Positions 24,476-31,622 of a DNA stretch of 35,228 nucleotides are shown one piece after another. Position 1 is the first letter of the stretch; every line of letters begins with the position of its first letter. The notes below the pieces were generated by a model. That model saw nothing but the letters and a program-made list of their open reading frames with translations, had not been told where the DNA came from and ran no database searches. The translations under genes were made by a program, and so were the position numbers. Origin of the DNA: Oscillospiraceae bacterium (GTDB taxonomy: Bacteria > Bacillota > Clostridia > Oscillospirales > Oscillospiraceae); contig JAFXAQ010000044.1 of assembly GCA_017516925.1 (NCBI GenBank), forward strand, positions 1-35,228, read 5' to 3'.

Positions 24476-25384
24476 TTATAATGCAGATTGGGTATCGTTG
24501 GGATCGCCGTTGATAGCCAGGTCATATTCCACAGACCAGTCCAGTCCGCGGTAGTCCGCTGCACGGTCATCCTTTTCGATAAAGTCCAACAAAAGGTCCA
24601 GCATTTCCTTGCTCCAGGTGTTTTTATCAATCTGGGCTGTGGTGAATTTGTTCTGGGAAATCATCTCAAAGCCGAACATATCCTTCACCTGGGTTTTGGC
24701 TGCGCCGCCTACCACCTCTTCCACCAGATGGGCAGGGATGAATAGCACACCGCCACCGGCGCCGAATACCACGTCACCGGGCAAGCAGATGGCTTTACCG
24801 ATTCTGGTGGGGGTGTTATAGCCCATCATAATGAATTCCCGGATGGGTGTGGGGTCAATGCCCCGGTAGTAAACCTGAGTGTCCTCCACTTTTTTCATCT
24901 GCTCGGTGTCACGGATGCCACCCCAGATCACTGCGCCGCCGTTTTCGTTCTTGGTTTTGTTTTTCAGGGCGGTTGTCAGGTTACCACCCAGGTATGTGCC
25001 CTTGTAAATCTTGTCATACATATCAATCACAGGCACATCGTATTCCATCAGGTTGTCAATGACCCACTGGTTGTAGGTGCCGGTTCTGCCCTCTTCTCTG
25101 CCGATTTCCTTAACGGTTTCGTCAAAATCGGGGCGGTAGGGGCAATAGGTGGCGGTAACAGCTCTGCCGATGAGCTTCCGTCCGTCATCGTGGAGGGTGT
25201 GCAGACGACCCTCGAACTGGCTCTCATAGCCCTTAACGAAAATGGGCTTCCAGACCTCCTCCAGCGTCAGATTTTTCAGCGCTTTTAAGTACTTTTCGTC
25301 CACCTTGGGTCTGCCGTCAGGCAATCTTTCGCCCTTCCACTGGGATGTGAGTTGAATAACATCTTCTTTTACGTTGAAATGCAT
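24476..25384 (-). CDS. RraA-family protein in the uronate operon
   Basis: 302 residues, longer than typical RraA (about 160-230), with an N-terminal extension (about 70). The RraA core is visible: WGGIRDTEQM (the GGIRD Arg-Asp pair that binds substrate and metal in HMG/CHA aldolases) and PGDVVFGAGGGVLFIP (usually with an Asp where this has Gly). RraA-fold members include pyruvate-releasing aldolases and the RNase E inhibitor, which is unlikely here. One base separates its start from the UxaC stop. A role in KDG cleavage or another uronate step is inference; function unproven. Confidence 0.82.
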   Translation of the reverse strand: MHFNVKEDVIQLTSQWKGERLPDGRPKVDEKYLKALKNLTLEEVWKPIFVKGYESQFEGRLHTLHDDGRKLIGRAVTATYCPYRPDFDETVKEIGREEGRTGTYNQWVIDNLMEYDVPVIDMYDKIYKGTYLGGNLTTALKNKTKNENGGAVIWGGIRDTEQMKKVEDTQVYYRGIDPTPIREFIMMGYNTPTRIGKAICLPGDVVFGAGGGVLFIPAHLVEEVVGGAAKTQVKDMFGFEMISQNKFTTAQIDKNTWSKEMLDLLLDFIEKDDRAADYRGLDWSVEYDLAINGDPNDTQSAL

Positions 25385-25385
25385 A

Positions 25386-26747
25386 TTACTTGCCCTCCTG
25401 AATCAATTCTTTTGCATTTTGATAGCATATTTTTTCCACAATGGGTTTCCAAACAGAAAAGTCGGCCGGAAGCTCCCCGGCAGCCACTTTTTCTCCAATC
25501 CACATACACAGTACACGGCGGAAATAATCGTGCCGGGAGAAGGACAGCAGGCTTCGGGAATCCGTTGTCATACCCACAAAGGTAGACAGCACACTGAAGG
25601 AGGCGAATTCATTTAGCATCTGCTTTATTCCCTGCATATGGTCACACCACCACCAGGCAGGTCCCTGGGTAACCAGCGCCGGAACACCGTCACGGGCATA
25701 GGAGCCGCTTAAGATGGAAATGGGCCCGTTATCTGCCGGGTTCAGGGTAAAGACAATGGTTTTGGGCAAGCCCTCTGTCTGCTCCAAATCATCCAACAGC
25801 GCCGTCAGGCTTTGAACATCCAGTGTATTTCCAATACCGGCAAAGCCACCGGCAGGACCCACCAGATTACGAAGCCGGGTGCTGGTGTAGCGCTGGGCGC
25901 CAATATGCAGCTGCATTGTCATATGGTACTGACAATAAAGCTTTCCAAGGATACGCAGCATTTCACTGCGCAGCGCCTGGGTGTCGGCAGGAGATAAGGT
26001 TTCTCCGGACAGGACTGTCTGCAAGCGGCATTGGTTTTTTCCGTCATCCCGGATATACACAAAGCCGTTATCCAAAGCGTGGTCAGAAAATTTGCAGCCC
26101 GCTTTTGCAAACCGGGAAATACGTGTTGCAAGGGCTTCTGTCAGGGTTTGCAAATCCACAATCGAAACATTGCTCACTTGGGACAGCTCCTGCAGGAAGG
26201 TTTTATCCGGAAGCAGAATATCGTCTGCCCGCAAAGAGGGCGCCAAGCCGGGTATGTCTTCAAAAGCGGAAACATCCTCCCGGATACCGGCGCAGGGCGC
26301 AGCATATTCCACATTGAATTTTTCCAGGTAGCTACCGGCAGAAAACGCAGGGGTTGCCAAAAGCTTTTCTGCCGTATCCCAGATTTCCCGGGCAGTCTCC
26401 GGGGCGGGAACAAGGTCAATGCCGAATACATTTTGCAGCTCCGCCAAAGACCAGTCATACACCGGTGTGCCGGCAAGACTTCCAAAAACCTCGCACCACT
26501 TTTGGAACTTCTCATACGGCGCTTTGTCTCCGGTTATGTATGCCTCCTCTACACCGCAAATTCGCATAAGGCGGTGCTTATAGGGGTCTGTCGCCAGCCA
26601 GATTTCATAGAGATTTTGAAACTGCCGGTTGTTCCGGATATCCGCTACGCACAAATGGTTATGATAATCGATGATTGGTAAGTCCTTTGCCACCTGATGA
26701 TAAAGCTGCTGCGCCAAGGGTGTGGTCAGCAGGTAGTTCTCGTTCAT
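25386..26747 (-). CDS. uxaC: Glucuronate isomerase
   Basis: 453 residues. It isomerises D-glucuronate to fructuronate (also galacturonate to tagaturonate). Amidohydrolase-fold enzyme: IIDYHNHL metal site near residue 28, DPYKHRLMRICGVEE, and C-terminal FVGMTTDSRSLLSFSRHDYFRRVL. First gene of a minus-strand operon (uxaC, RraA, SDR, uxuA, GH39) with near-zero gaps. Starts at ATG with GAGGTG upstream; promoter at 26769-26797, divergent from the AraC regulator. Confidence 0.94.
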   Translation of the reverse strand: MNENYLLTTPLAQQLYHQVAKDLPIIDYHNHLCVADIRNNRQFQNLYEIWLATDPYKHRLMRICGVEEAYITGDKAPYEKFQKWCEVFGSLAGTPVYDWSLAELQNVFGIDLVPAPETAREIWDTAEKLLATPAFSAGSYLEKFNVEYAAPCAGIREDVSAFEDIPGLAPSLRADDILLPDKTFLQELSQVSNVSIVDLQTLTEALATRISRFAKAGCKFSDHALDNGFVYIRDDGKNQCRLQTVLSGETLSPADTQALRSEMLRILGKLYCQYHMTMQLHIGAQRYTSTRLRNLVGPAGGFAGIGNTLDVQSLTALLDDLEQTEGLPKTIVFTLNPADNGPISILSGSYARDGVPALVTQGPAWWWCDHMQGIKQMLNEFASFSVLSTFVGMTTDSRSLLSFSRHDYFRRVLCMWIGEKVAAGELPADFSVWKPIVEKICYQNAKELIQEGK

Positions 26748-26768
26748 AGTTCTCTCACCTCATTGATA

Positions 26769-26797
26769 AGTATAAATCTCCCACCGTTTCAACGCAA
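26769..26797 (-). promoter_or_regulatory. Promoter of the uronate operon
   Basis: -35 TTGCGT (26792-26797) and -10 TATACT (26769-26774), 17-base spacer on the minus strand. Just upstream, GATAATC...GATTAT (about 26808-26833) is an imperfect inverted repeat and a candidate AraC-type or repressor site. Confidence 0.6.
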
Positions 26798-26851
26798 TAG
26801 AGATTTGGATAATCGTTTATAAAAAAAGATTATTTTTGCTGCTCGCAGAAG

Positions 26852-26880
26852 TTGAATTGCAGAATATTATTTGATATAAT
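26852..26880 (+). promoter_or_regulatory. Promoter of the AraC-family gene
   Basis: -35 TTGAAT (26852-26857) and -10 TATAAT (26875-26880), 17-base spacer. It shares the 154-base divergent region with the uronate operon. Confidence 0.68.
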
Positions 26881-26901
26881 ATGCAATAAGGTGGTGAAAG
26901 A

Positions 26902-27666
26902 ATGGATTATACGCTGAATTTTGAAGTTCACGATTTTGCTTTTTTTGTAACAAAATCCCACGTCAAGGGAGACAAATATGCCATCGGGTCCAAGATGCTT
27001 TTCCGGCTCGTTTGTGTTTTGGAGGGGGAAGCCACTTTTATATTTGAAAACCACAAAGCTACCGTAAGCGCCGGGGATTTATGCTTTCTGTTCCCCGGAA
27101 ATGACTACACTGTGGAGGTTTCCAAGGAAAAGGATTTTAAATTCATAACGGTTACCTTCTCTGCAGACTGCAACCTGTCCGGCGCAAAGCCCCTGCTTTC
27201 CACGTCCCTTCCGGAAATGCGGGACAGCTTTGAGGATGCCTATCGCGCCTATATGCACCAGGAAGCCACCTGGCGGCTGAAGCTGATGTCCCTTGTCTAT
27301 TGCGCCTTTGAAAGGATCATCGCCGCCAACACAGAAAGCTACAGGAAAGAAGACAGAATCCAAAGCGCCGTACGATACATCAAAACCAACTATACGGACA
27401 AAATCACCCTGGAGGAACTGGCTGAGTGCGCAGGCTGCAGTGTGCCGCATTTTAAGTATTTGTTCCACAAGCAATTCGGTATCTCCCCTATCCGGTATCT
27501 GAACAAGCTAAGGATGGAGCACGCTATCAATCTGATAAAATCCGATATGTATTCCGTTACGGAAATTGCCGAATTGTGCGGCTTTCACAACGTGTATTAT
27601 TTCTCCAATGCTTTTAAAAAACACACAGGTCTCTCCCCCACCGCCTATATGCAGACCCTGAAATAG
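26902..27666 (+). CDS. AraC-family transcriptional regulator
   Basis: 254 residues. An N-terminal cupin-like sensor domain (about 10-130; ENHKATVSAGDLCFLFPGND) and a C-terminal pair of helix-turn-helix motifs (about 155-254; ITLEELAECAGCSVPHFKYL, then VTEIAELCGFHNVYYFSNAF and GLSPTAYMQTL). It is divergent from uxaC, so it most likely controls the uronate operon in response to a uronate or xylan-derived sugar. The effector is not shown by the sequence. Confidence 0.93.
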   Translation: MDYTLNFEVHDFAFFVTKSHVKGDKYAIGSKMLFRLVCVLEGEATFIFENHKATVSAGDLCFLFPGNDYTVEVSKEKDFKFITVTFSADCNLSGAKPLLSTSLPEMRDSFEDAYRAYMHQEATWRLKLMSLVYCAFERIIAANTESYRKEDRIQSAVRYIKTNYTDKITLEELAECAGCSVPHFKYLFHKQFGISPIRYLNKLRMEHAINLIKSDMYSVTEIAELCGFHNVYYFSNAFKKHTGLSPTAYMQTLK

Positions 27667-27668
27667 TA

Positions 27669-27692
27669 AACCCCCCGGCTAAGCCGGGGGTT
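27669..27692. terminator. Bidirectional terminator between araC-type and membrane gene
   Basis: Stem AACCCCC-GGC/GCC-GGGGGTT (about 10 bp, short loop) between convergent genes; followed by AATTTTAC on the plus strand. Confidence 0.75.
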
Positions 27693-27700
27693 AATTTTAC

Positions 27701-28024
27701 TTACATACAAAATGTGAAGATAGATATTATGAAAAGTAAAGCAAACACAGCCATTGCAGCAATTGTGATATATCGTAGAATTTTCTGCTGTAACAATTTC
27801 TTGCTAATCCAAGACAGGATGAAACCCAAAACAGAAACAGCAAACAAGCAAATTCCATATCCCCAACCAATACCAAAATAATCAATTCCACTTGCACTTG
27901 GGTCATTGGCAAGTTCATTCAAAATACGGTTGATATCAGCAATACTGTAGACACAGAAAATTATTGAAACAATGAGAACGAGGCACGATGCAACCAACAA
28001 TATCATAGATAGTATTCTTTTCAT
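27701..28024 (-). CDS. Small membrane protein of unknown function
   Basis: 107 residues. Three predicted TM segments (about 5-27, 50-70, 82-106), with a short acidic loop containing NELANDPSASG after the first. No recognised domain. Start MKRILSM with GAGGGAGC upstream. Lies in a minus-strand run of small genes below a GNAT gene; AT-rich compared with the neighbouring sugar genes, which may mark recent acquisition. Confidence 0.65.
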   Translation of the reverse strand: MKRILSMILLVASCLVLIVSIIFCVYSIADINRILNELANDPSASGIDYFGIGWGYGICLFAVSVLGFILSWISKKLLQQKILRYITIAAMAVFALLFIISIFTFCM

Positions 28025-28058
28025 ATTTATGCGCTCCCTCGTCAAATCGGAATTTGTT

Positions 28059-28562
28059 TTACTGTAGCTTTAAGCACATATAATCAAAAGCTATTTCTTC
28101 ATCACCAATCTTGAAGAAAACAGGGTGCATACCAATTTTCTTAAAGCCAAACTTTTCGTATAAATGTATTGCCGGTAAATTATCACTACGCACCTGCAGG
28201 TCAATCACTTCAAATGCATTTTCTTTCGCAAAGTTGATTATTTCCAGCAATAATTGACTTCCGATACCTCTGTTCCAGTATTCTTTTAAAACAGATACGC
28301 CTAAATCTCCCCGGTGCTTCATTCGACGGGGCAAGCGGCTCAAGCTGGCATCCCCAACAATTTTTCCGTTTTCTTTTGCAAGAAGCATAATTGCATCGCA
28401 AGAGTTTTCCATTTGGCGAATGTATGCCGCTTCCGATTCAGTTGTAAAAGGCAATCCCTCTGCACCGAATGTCAAATTATCTGTTTCTGCGCCTATTTGT
28501 TTTAAATATCGCAATATCTCAGCTGCGTCTGCACATGTTGCCTTTTCAATTGTAATGCTCAT
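28059..28562 (-). CDS. GNAT-family N-acetyltransferase
   Basis: 167 residues, standard single GNAT domain. Acetyl-CoA-binding motif A is visible as SVLKEYWNRGIGSQLLLEI (R/Q-x-x-G-x-G/A pattern), followed by LQVRSDNLPAIHLYEKFGFKKIG. Closest in look to RimL/ribosomal-protein or small-molecule acetyltransferases; substrate unknown. Starts at ATG with GAGGTG upstream. Confidence 0.9.
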   Translation of the reverse strand: MSITIEKATCADAAEILRYLKQIGAETDNLTFGAEGLPFTTESEAAYIRQMENSCDAIMLLAKENGKIVGDASLSRLPRRMKHRGDLGVSVLKEYWNRGIGSQLLLEIINFAKENAFEVIDLQVRSDNLPAIHLYEKFGFKKIGMHPVFFKIGDEEIAFDYMCLKLQ

Positions 28563-28589
28563 ATGGTAGTCACCTCGTCAAATTCTCAT

Positions 28590-28868
28590 TCACTTATCAC
28601 TTTTAACAAGCAAAGAAACACTATTGATGATTATGGCTGCAATCGTTAGAAACCATAAAGCTTTGGATAAGGTAGGCATAACATCCAATAGCGCACTGTT
28701 ATCTCCGCTGATAGCCCAATGATTCGCCATACTGTAAAAAGCGCACAGGGTCAGCGCCGTAAATGACAGGCTGATAAAACGAAAAACCTTTGCTTCACGA
28801 TGCCGAATAGTCCATATTACATTCAAGATTGCTGCAATAATTGCGATAATCCCAAATAACAACCACAT
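28590..28868 (-). CDS. Small three-helix membrane protein
   Basis: 92 residues. Three TM segments (about 2-20, 29-48, 67-86), the first joined to a basic turn (RHREAK). No known family identified. Starts at ATG with GGAGG upstream. Low-complexity hydrophobic content makes function unpredictable. Confidence 0.6.
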   Translation of the reverse strand: MWLLFGIIAIIAAILNVIWTIRHREAKVFRFISLSFTALTLCAFYSMANHWAISGDNSALLDVMPTLSKALWFLTIAAIIINSVSLLVKSDK

Positions 28869-28942
28869 AATTTACGCGCCTCCAAATTCCTATTTTCTAA
28901 CAGTTTCATATATTCTATCACATAGCAGGAAGATATACAAGA

Positions 28943-28967
28943 ACAAACCCGGCATCGCCGGGTTTGT
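28943..28967 (-). terminator. Terminator-like hairpin at the right end of element copy 3
   Basis: 11 bp perfect stem ACAAACCCGGC/GCCGGGTTTGT with a 3-base loop. It directly abuts the element end at 28968. On the minus strand it is followed by TCTTGTATATC. Nearly identical to the hairpin at 29245-29272 on the other side of the element. Confidence 0.65.
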
Positions 28968-29211
28968 GCAGAGTGTCAAAGAACCCCCAAATCGCCAAAA
29001 CACAATTCGTATTATAGTCATAATCTTCCATAATTGGAACGTCATTGCGAGGACCCTGAGCGAAGTCGAAGGGGACGTGACAATCAGTTCTTCTTTGAAA
29101 AGCCTTGCTATCGCAAGGTGTTTTGACTTACTGCACAAACCGGACCCTAACGTACCATCTGTACGCCGACGGGTCCGGTTTGCTTGTCTTTGGCGCTTCT
29201 TTGAGCTCTGC
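28968..29211 (-). repeat. Structured intergenic element, family 1, copy 3 (inverted)
   Basis: 244 bp, minus strand. P1: GCAGAG (29206-29211) then TCAAAGAA pairs with TTCTTTGA then CTCTGC (28968-28973). P2 is identical in stem sequence to copy 1, with the GGCGTACAGATGGTACGTTAG tip. P3: 29104-29117. P4: GTCAAAACAC (29118-29127) pairs with GTGTTTTGGC (28994-29003, one G-U). The loop 29004-29103 carries the repeat at 29040-29081. The P1 ends differ from copies 1 and 2 but remain paired. Confidence 0.87.
29040..29081. repeat. REP-like palindrome nested in element copy 3
   Basis: Starts CGTCATTGCGAGGACCC and ends GGGGACGTGACAATC, with an internal GAGCGAAGTC palindrome. The end sequences are of the GTCATTGCGAGG/GGCAATC type seen as dispersed repeats in many bacteria; copy 1 has a relative at 1312-1352. 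Confidence 0.6.
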
Positions 29212-29215
29212 CAGT

Positions 29216-29239
29216 CTGTCAAAAATACTTTTTTGACAG
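29216..29239. other. 10 bp hairpin next to element copy 3
   Basis: CTGTCAAAAA/TTTTTGACAG with a 4-base loop, between the element and the hairpin at 29245. Confidence 0.5.
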
Positions 29240-29244
29240 GCTGA

Positions 29245-29272
29245 ACAAACCCGGCATCGCTGCCGGGTTTGT
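29245..29272 (-). terminator. Terminator-like hairpin after the SdpI-like gene
   Basis: 12 bp stem ACAAACCCGGCA/TGCCGGGTTTGT, 6 bases past the stop. The U-tract on the minus strand is poor, as if interrupted. Confidence 0.6.
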
Positions 29273-29278
29273 GGCTTC

Positions 29279-30355
29279 TTATCGTTCTTTTAACATTTCA
29301 TAGAGGGCTTTTGTTTCCTCGGGGGTTTTGGCATTGACCACCAGCACCTTATCACCGCTTTTGATGACAATTGCCCCGTCGCAGCCGGTGTAGCTGTAGA
29401 GGGTATAGTTGCCAAATTCGTCGTTTTGGAAGGTACCCATAGACAATCGGGGGGAGCCGAAGCCCATAACACGCATTCCCTTGTCCAGGCTTTCCCGATA
29501 AGTGATTTCCGTTACGGTATCCATAGGAACCGTCAAGTCCTCGTGGTAATCTGCCGTGATACAGATAGCATCATTTTCACAGGTAACCGCAATGTCGCCG
29601 GTACACAGCAAAACGCCCACAAAAATCAAAATTGCCAGAATGGGTATCAGGGCAATCCATAACGCTTTTTTGTCCTTGGCAGGAATTTCGTATGCGATTC
29701 CCGCTTTTTTATGGGCTTTATAAATGCTGTAGGAGTAAAGAGTTGGGACGATAATCATTGCAAACGTAATGACAAGCACCAGAGGAAACATCACCTTACC
29801 AGGCAAAAATGCTGTCAATAGGCAGGCAAAGCCGCCAGCAACCCAAAGCTTTCCGGCAAGACGGTGGGTCTTATTCCAGTTTTCTTCGTTATAAATCGTC
29901 CAGAACAATTTAATGCCCATTGTTTTATTTTGGGTAACCTTCGGCATCATATTGCCGATAATCAAAAACAGCGCGCCAAACAAAAGCGGCAGCACCAGTT
30001 CCACAGACCAGGTTTTGCCCAATGATACGCTGTAAATAAAGCTGCTGACTGCCCAGGACAGCATTGGCATAATCCAGAAAATAATTCCCATAGCCTTGGG
30101 GTTTTGCTTCCGGTTACGCTTATCCAAAGGTGTCACAAAGAAGCACAGAAGGTCAAAAGCCGTTAAAATGACAGGCAGCAAAAACACGACAAAAGCCTTT
30201 GAGCCCGTGCCGTCGGCAGCACCGTCAGCGCCCCAGTGGATATTCATCGTGTCCGGCAGCTTATTCCACAGCAGCAGACCCACCAAAACAGGTGACAGCG
30301 TAAGCAAACAGGAAATTAAAATTTTCTTCCAATTACTTTTCAGCCAAACATTCAT
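29279..30355 (-). CDS. SdpI/DUF1648-family membrane protein
   Basis: 358 residues with about seven TM segments (roughly 11-30, 54-74, 91-110, 118-136, 166-185, 190-210, 232-250). The N-terminal DUF1648-type segment reads LWNKLPDTMNIHWGADGAADG; the SdpI-like part contains GNMMPKVTQNKTMGIKLFWTIYNEENWNKTHRLAG. A soluble C-terminal PH-like domain follows (about 258-358). In Bacillus, SdpI protects against the SdpC toxin and controls the ArsR-type SdpR. The adjacent ArsR gene is upstream in the same operon, but no toxin gene is visible. Confidence 0.87.
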   Translation of the reverse strand: MNVWLKSNWKKILISCLLTLSPVLVGLLLWNKLPDTMNIHWGADGAADGTGSKAFVVFLLPVILTAFDLLCFFVTPLDKRNRKQNPKAMGIIFWIMPMLSWAVSSFIYSVSLGKTWSVELVLPLLFGALFLIIGNMMPKVTQNKTMGIKLFWTIYNEENWNKTHRLAGKLWVAGGFACLLTAFLPGKVMFPLVLVITFAMIIVPTLYSYSIYKAHKKAGIAYEIPAKDKKALWIALIPILAILIFVGVLLCTGDIAVTCENDAICITADYHEDLTVPMDTVTEITYRESLDKGMRVMGFGSPRLSMGTFQNDEFGNYTLYSYTGCDGAIVIKSGDKVLVVNAKTPEETKALYEMLKER

Positions 30356-30359
30356 TTTC

Positions 30360-30623
30360 TTACTCTCCTTTCAAATCACGTATCCAAAGCATAATTTCCT
30401 CCAGCACGGAAGCATTGATATCATAGTAAATGAACTTCCCCTCCCGGGTATCCCGAATCAAATCTGCTTCCTTCAAAACAGACAAGTGCCGGGAAATTGC
30501 TGCACCGGTGATAGAAAAATGCTCCCCAATTTCCCCTGCTGACAGTCTTCCCTTTTTCAGCAGATTTAGAATATCCCGCCGGACAGGGTCAGCCAAGGCT
30601 CGCAACGTATTTTGCAGTCCCAT
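30360..30623 (-). CDS. ArsR/SdpR-family transcriptional repressor
   Basis: 87 residues, winged helix: LRALADPVRRDILNLLKKGRLS, recognition region GAAISRHLSVLKEADLI and the beta-wing REGKFIYYDIN. No cysteine pairs for metal sensing. The SdpI-like gene starts five bases after this stop, the sdpRI layout. The promoter carries an A/T-rich dyad between -10 and start (30638-30664), which suggests self-repression. Confidence 0.92.
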   Translation of the reverse strand: MGLQNTLRALADPVRRDILNLLKKGRLSAGEIGEHFSITGAAISRHLSVLKEADLIRDTREGKFIYYDINASVLEEIMLWIRDLKGE

Positions 30624-30637
30624 AACGCACCTCCATC

Positions 30638-30664
30638 ATTTAACATTTAACTTAATTGTTAAAT
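30638..30664. promoter_or_regulatory. Nested palindromic operator of the sdpR-like gene
   Basis: 27 bp: ATTTAACA...TGTTAAAT as outer arms, and TTTAAC-(6)-GTTAAA as an inner pair. It lies just downstream of the -10, overlapping the expected transcription start, where an ArsR dimer would block RNA polymerase. Confidence 0.7.
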
Positions 30665-30666
30665 GT

Positions 30667-30695
30667 ATTTTAGCATATGCTTCTCCCCTTGTCAA
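30667..30695 (-). promoter_or_regulatory. Promoter of the sdpR/sdpI-like operon
   Basis: -35 TTGACA (30690-30695) and -10 TAAAAT (30667-30672), 17-base spacer. Confidence 0.78.
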
Positions 30696-30715
30696 GTGGG
30701 TATGCAAAAAAATTT

Positions 30716-30737
30716 CCCGCCTGCAAAGGCAGGCGGG
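30716..30737 (-). terminator. Terminator after the VEENP-repeat protein gene
   Basis: 9 bp stem CCCGCCTGC/GCAGGCGGG with a 4-base loop; on the minus strand followed by AAATTTTTTT. Confidence 0.88.
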
Positions 30738-30753
30738 ATAAAACGTTTATAGC

Positions 30754-31590
30754 TTATTCTTCTACCGGATTTTCCTCTACCGGATTTTCCTCTACCGGAT
30801 TTTCCTCTACCGGATTTTCCTCCACCGGATTTTCCTCTACCGGATTTTCCTCTACCTGAGGTTCTTCTGCCGGGGATTCCGCAACCGGTGTTTCTTCCGC
30901 AGGAGCCTGCTCTACCACAGGCAGCACCGGCTGGGGCGCAGGCTGGGGCTCTGCCTTTCTGGGCGGCATACCACCATCCTTTTTGCGGCTGAAAAAGATA
31001 AAGAAGGGCATTGCCACAGAAAAGAAAATGGACAGCACCAAGTAGGTTGTTGCATTATAGGGGTCACAGGATGCAAACAAATCATACAGCACAATATAGG
31101 TATATACCGTTAAGATAAGCGCAGATACAACCACAGCCAAGTAGAAAAGTACCGTCAAAAGAATACCAACACCTGCGGTAGTCGCACTGTCTCCAACGAT
31201 AGCGGCAACTGCCATCACAATTGCAGAAACACCCGCAACAACCGACGACGCAACGATTGCGATGGACAAGCCTAAAAGAACCTTTCTGCGATTGCGGACA
31301 CGACCCTTGACAACATACTGATACTGATCGGAAATGCTGCCCAAAATCCACAAAACACCCACGGGAATCCAAGCCAGCCACGGATTATGGATACCACGGC
31401 GCTTAGCAACGGTGTAAATACCGATAGACTGCAAAATGTAGCTGACAATACCAAAAGCGAGGATTAAAAGATAAAAAACCGCCATGACACCAAGCAATGC
31501 GCCCACTACGCCAAAGGCTTCTGATGTTGCGCCGGGCATTTCTGTAAAGGGCTCATAGCCATAGTCCGGGGTCATATAAAATTCACTCAT
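30754..31590 (-). CDS. Membrane protein with a C-terminal VEENP repeat tail
   Basis: 278 residues. About four TM segments (roughly 28-58, 103-130, 140-167, 178-200), with a basic loop (KGRVRNRRK). Then a Pro/Glu-rich tail: PQPAPQPVLPVVEQAP, spaced Glu/Pro repeats and six tandem copies of a five-residue unit (ENPVE), from a 15 bp DNA repeat. No domain recognised; several Firmicutes have similar tails. The repeat is likely to change copy number. Starts at ATG with GGGAGG upstream; promoter candidate at 31623-31651. Confidence 0.85.
   Translation of the reverse strand: MSEFYMTPDYGYEPFTEMPGATSEAFGVVGALLGVMAVFYLLILAFGIVSYILQSIGIYTVAKRRGIHNPWLAWIPVGVLWILGSISDQYQYVVKGRVRNRRKVLLGLSIAIVASSVVAGVSAIVMAVAAIVGDSATTAGVGILLTVLFYLAVVVSALILTVYTYIVLYDLFASCDPYNATTYLVLSIFFSVAMPFFIFFSRKKDGGMPPRKAEPQPAPQPVLPVVEQAPAEETPVAESPAEEPQVEENPVEENPVEENPVEENPVEENPVEENPVEE
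30761..30850. repeat. 15 bp tandem repeat, six units, in the coding tail
   Basis: Units TCTACCGGATTTTCC, one with a C for T change (TCCACC), at 30761, 30776, 30791, 30806, 30821 and 30836. In frame with the gene; prone to slippage. Confidence 0.95.
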
Positions 31591-31622
31591 AATTTTGCCT
31601 CCCTTATATTTTAGGTGTCTTT

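Noticed and set aside
26808-26833. Inverted repeat GATAATC/GATTAT as a proven AraC operator
   Set aside because: Imperfect and A/T-rich; AraC-family sites are usually direct repeats. Listed only as a candidate in the promoter entry.
30761-30850. Possible CRISPR array
   Set aside because: Contiguous 15 bp units without spacers, in frame inside a coding sequence.
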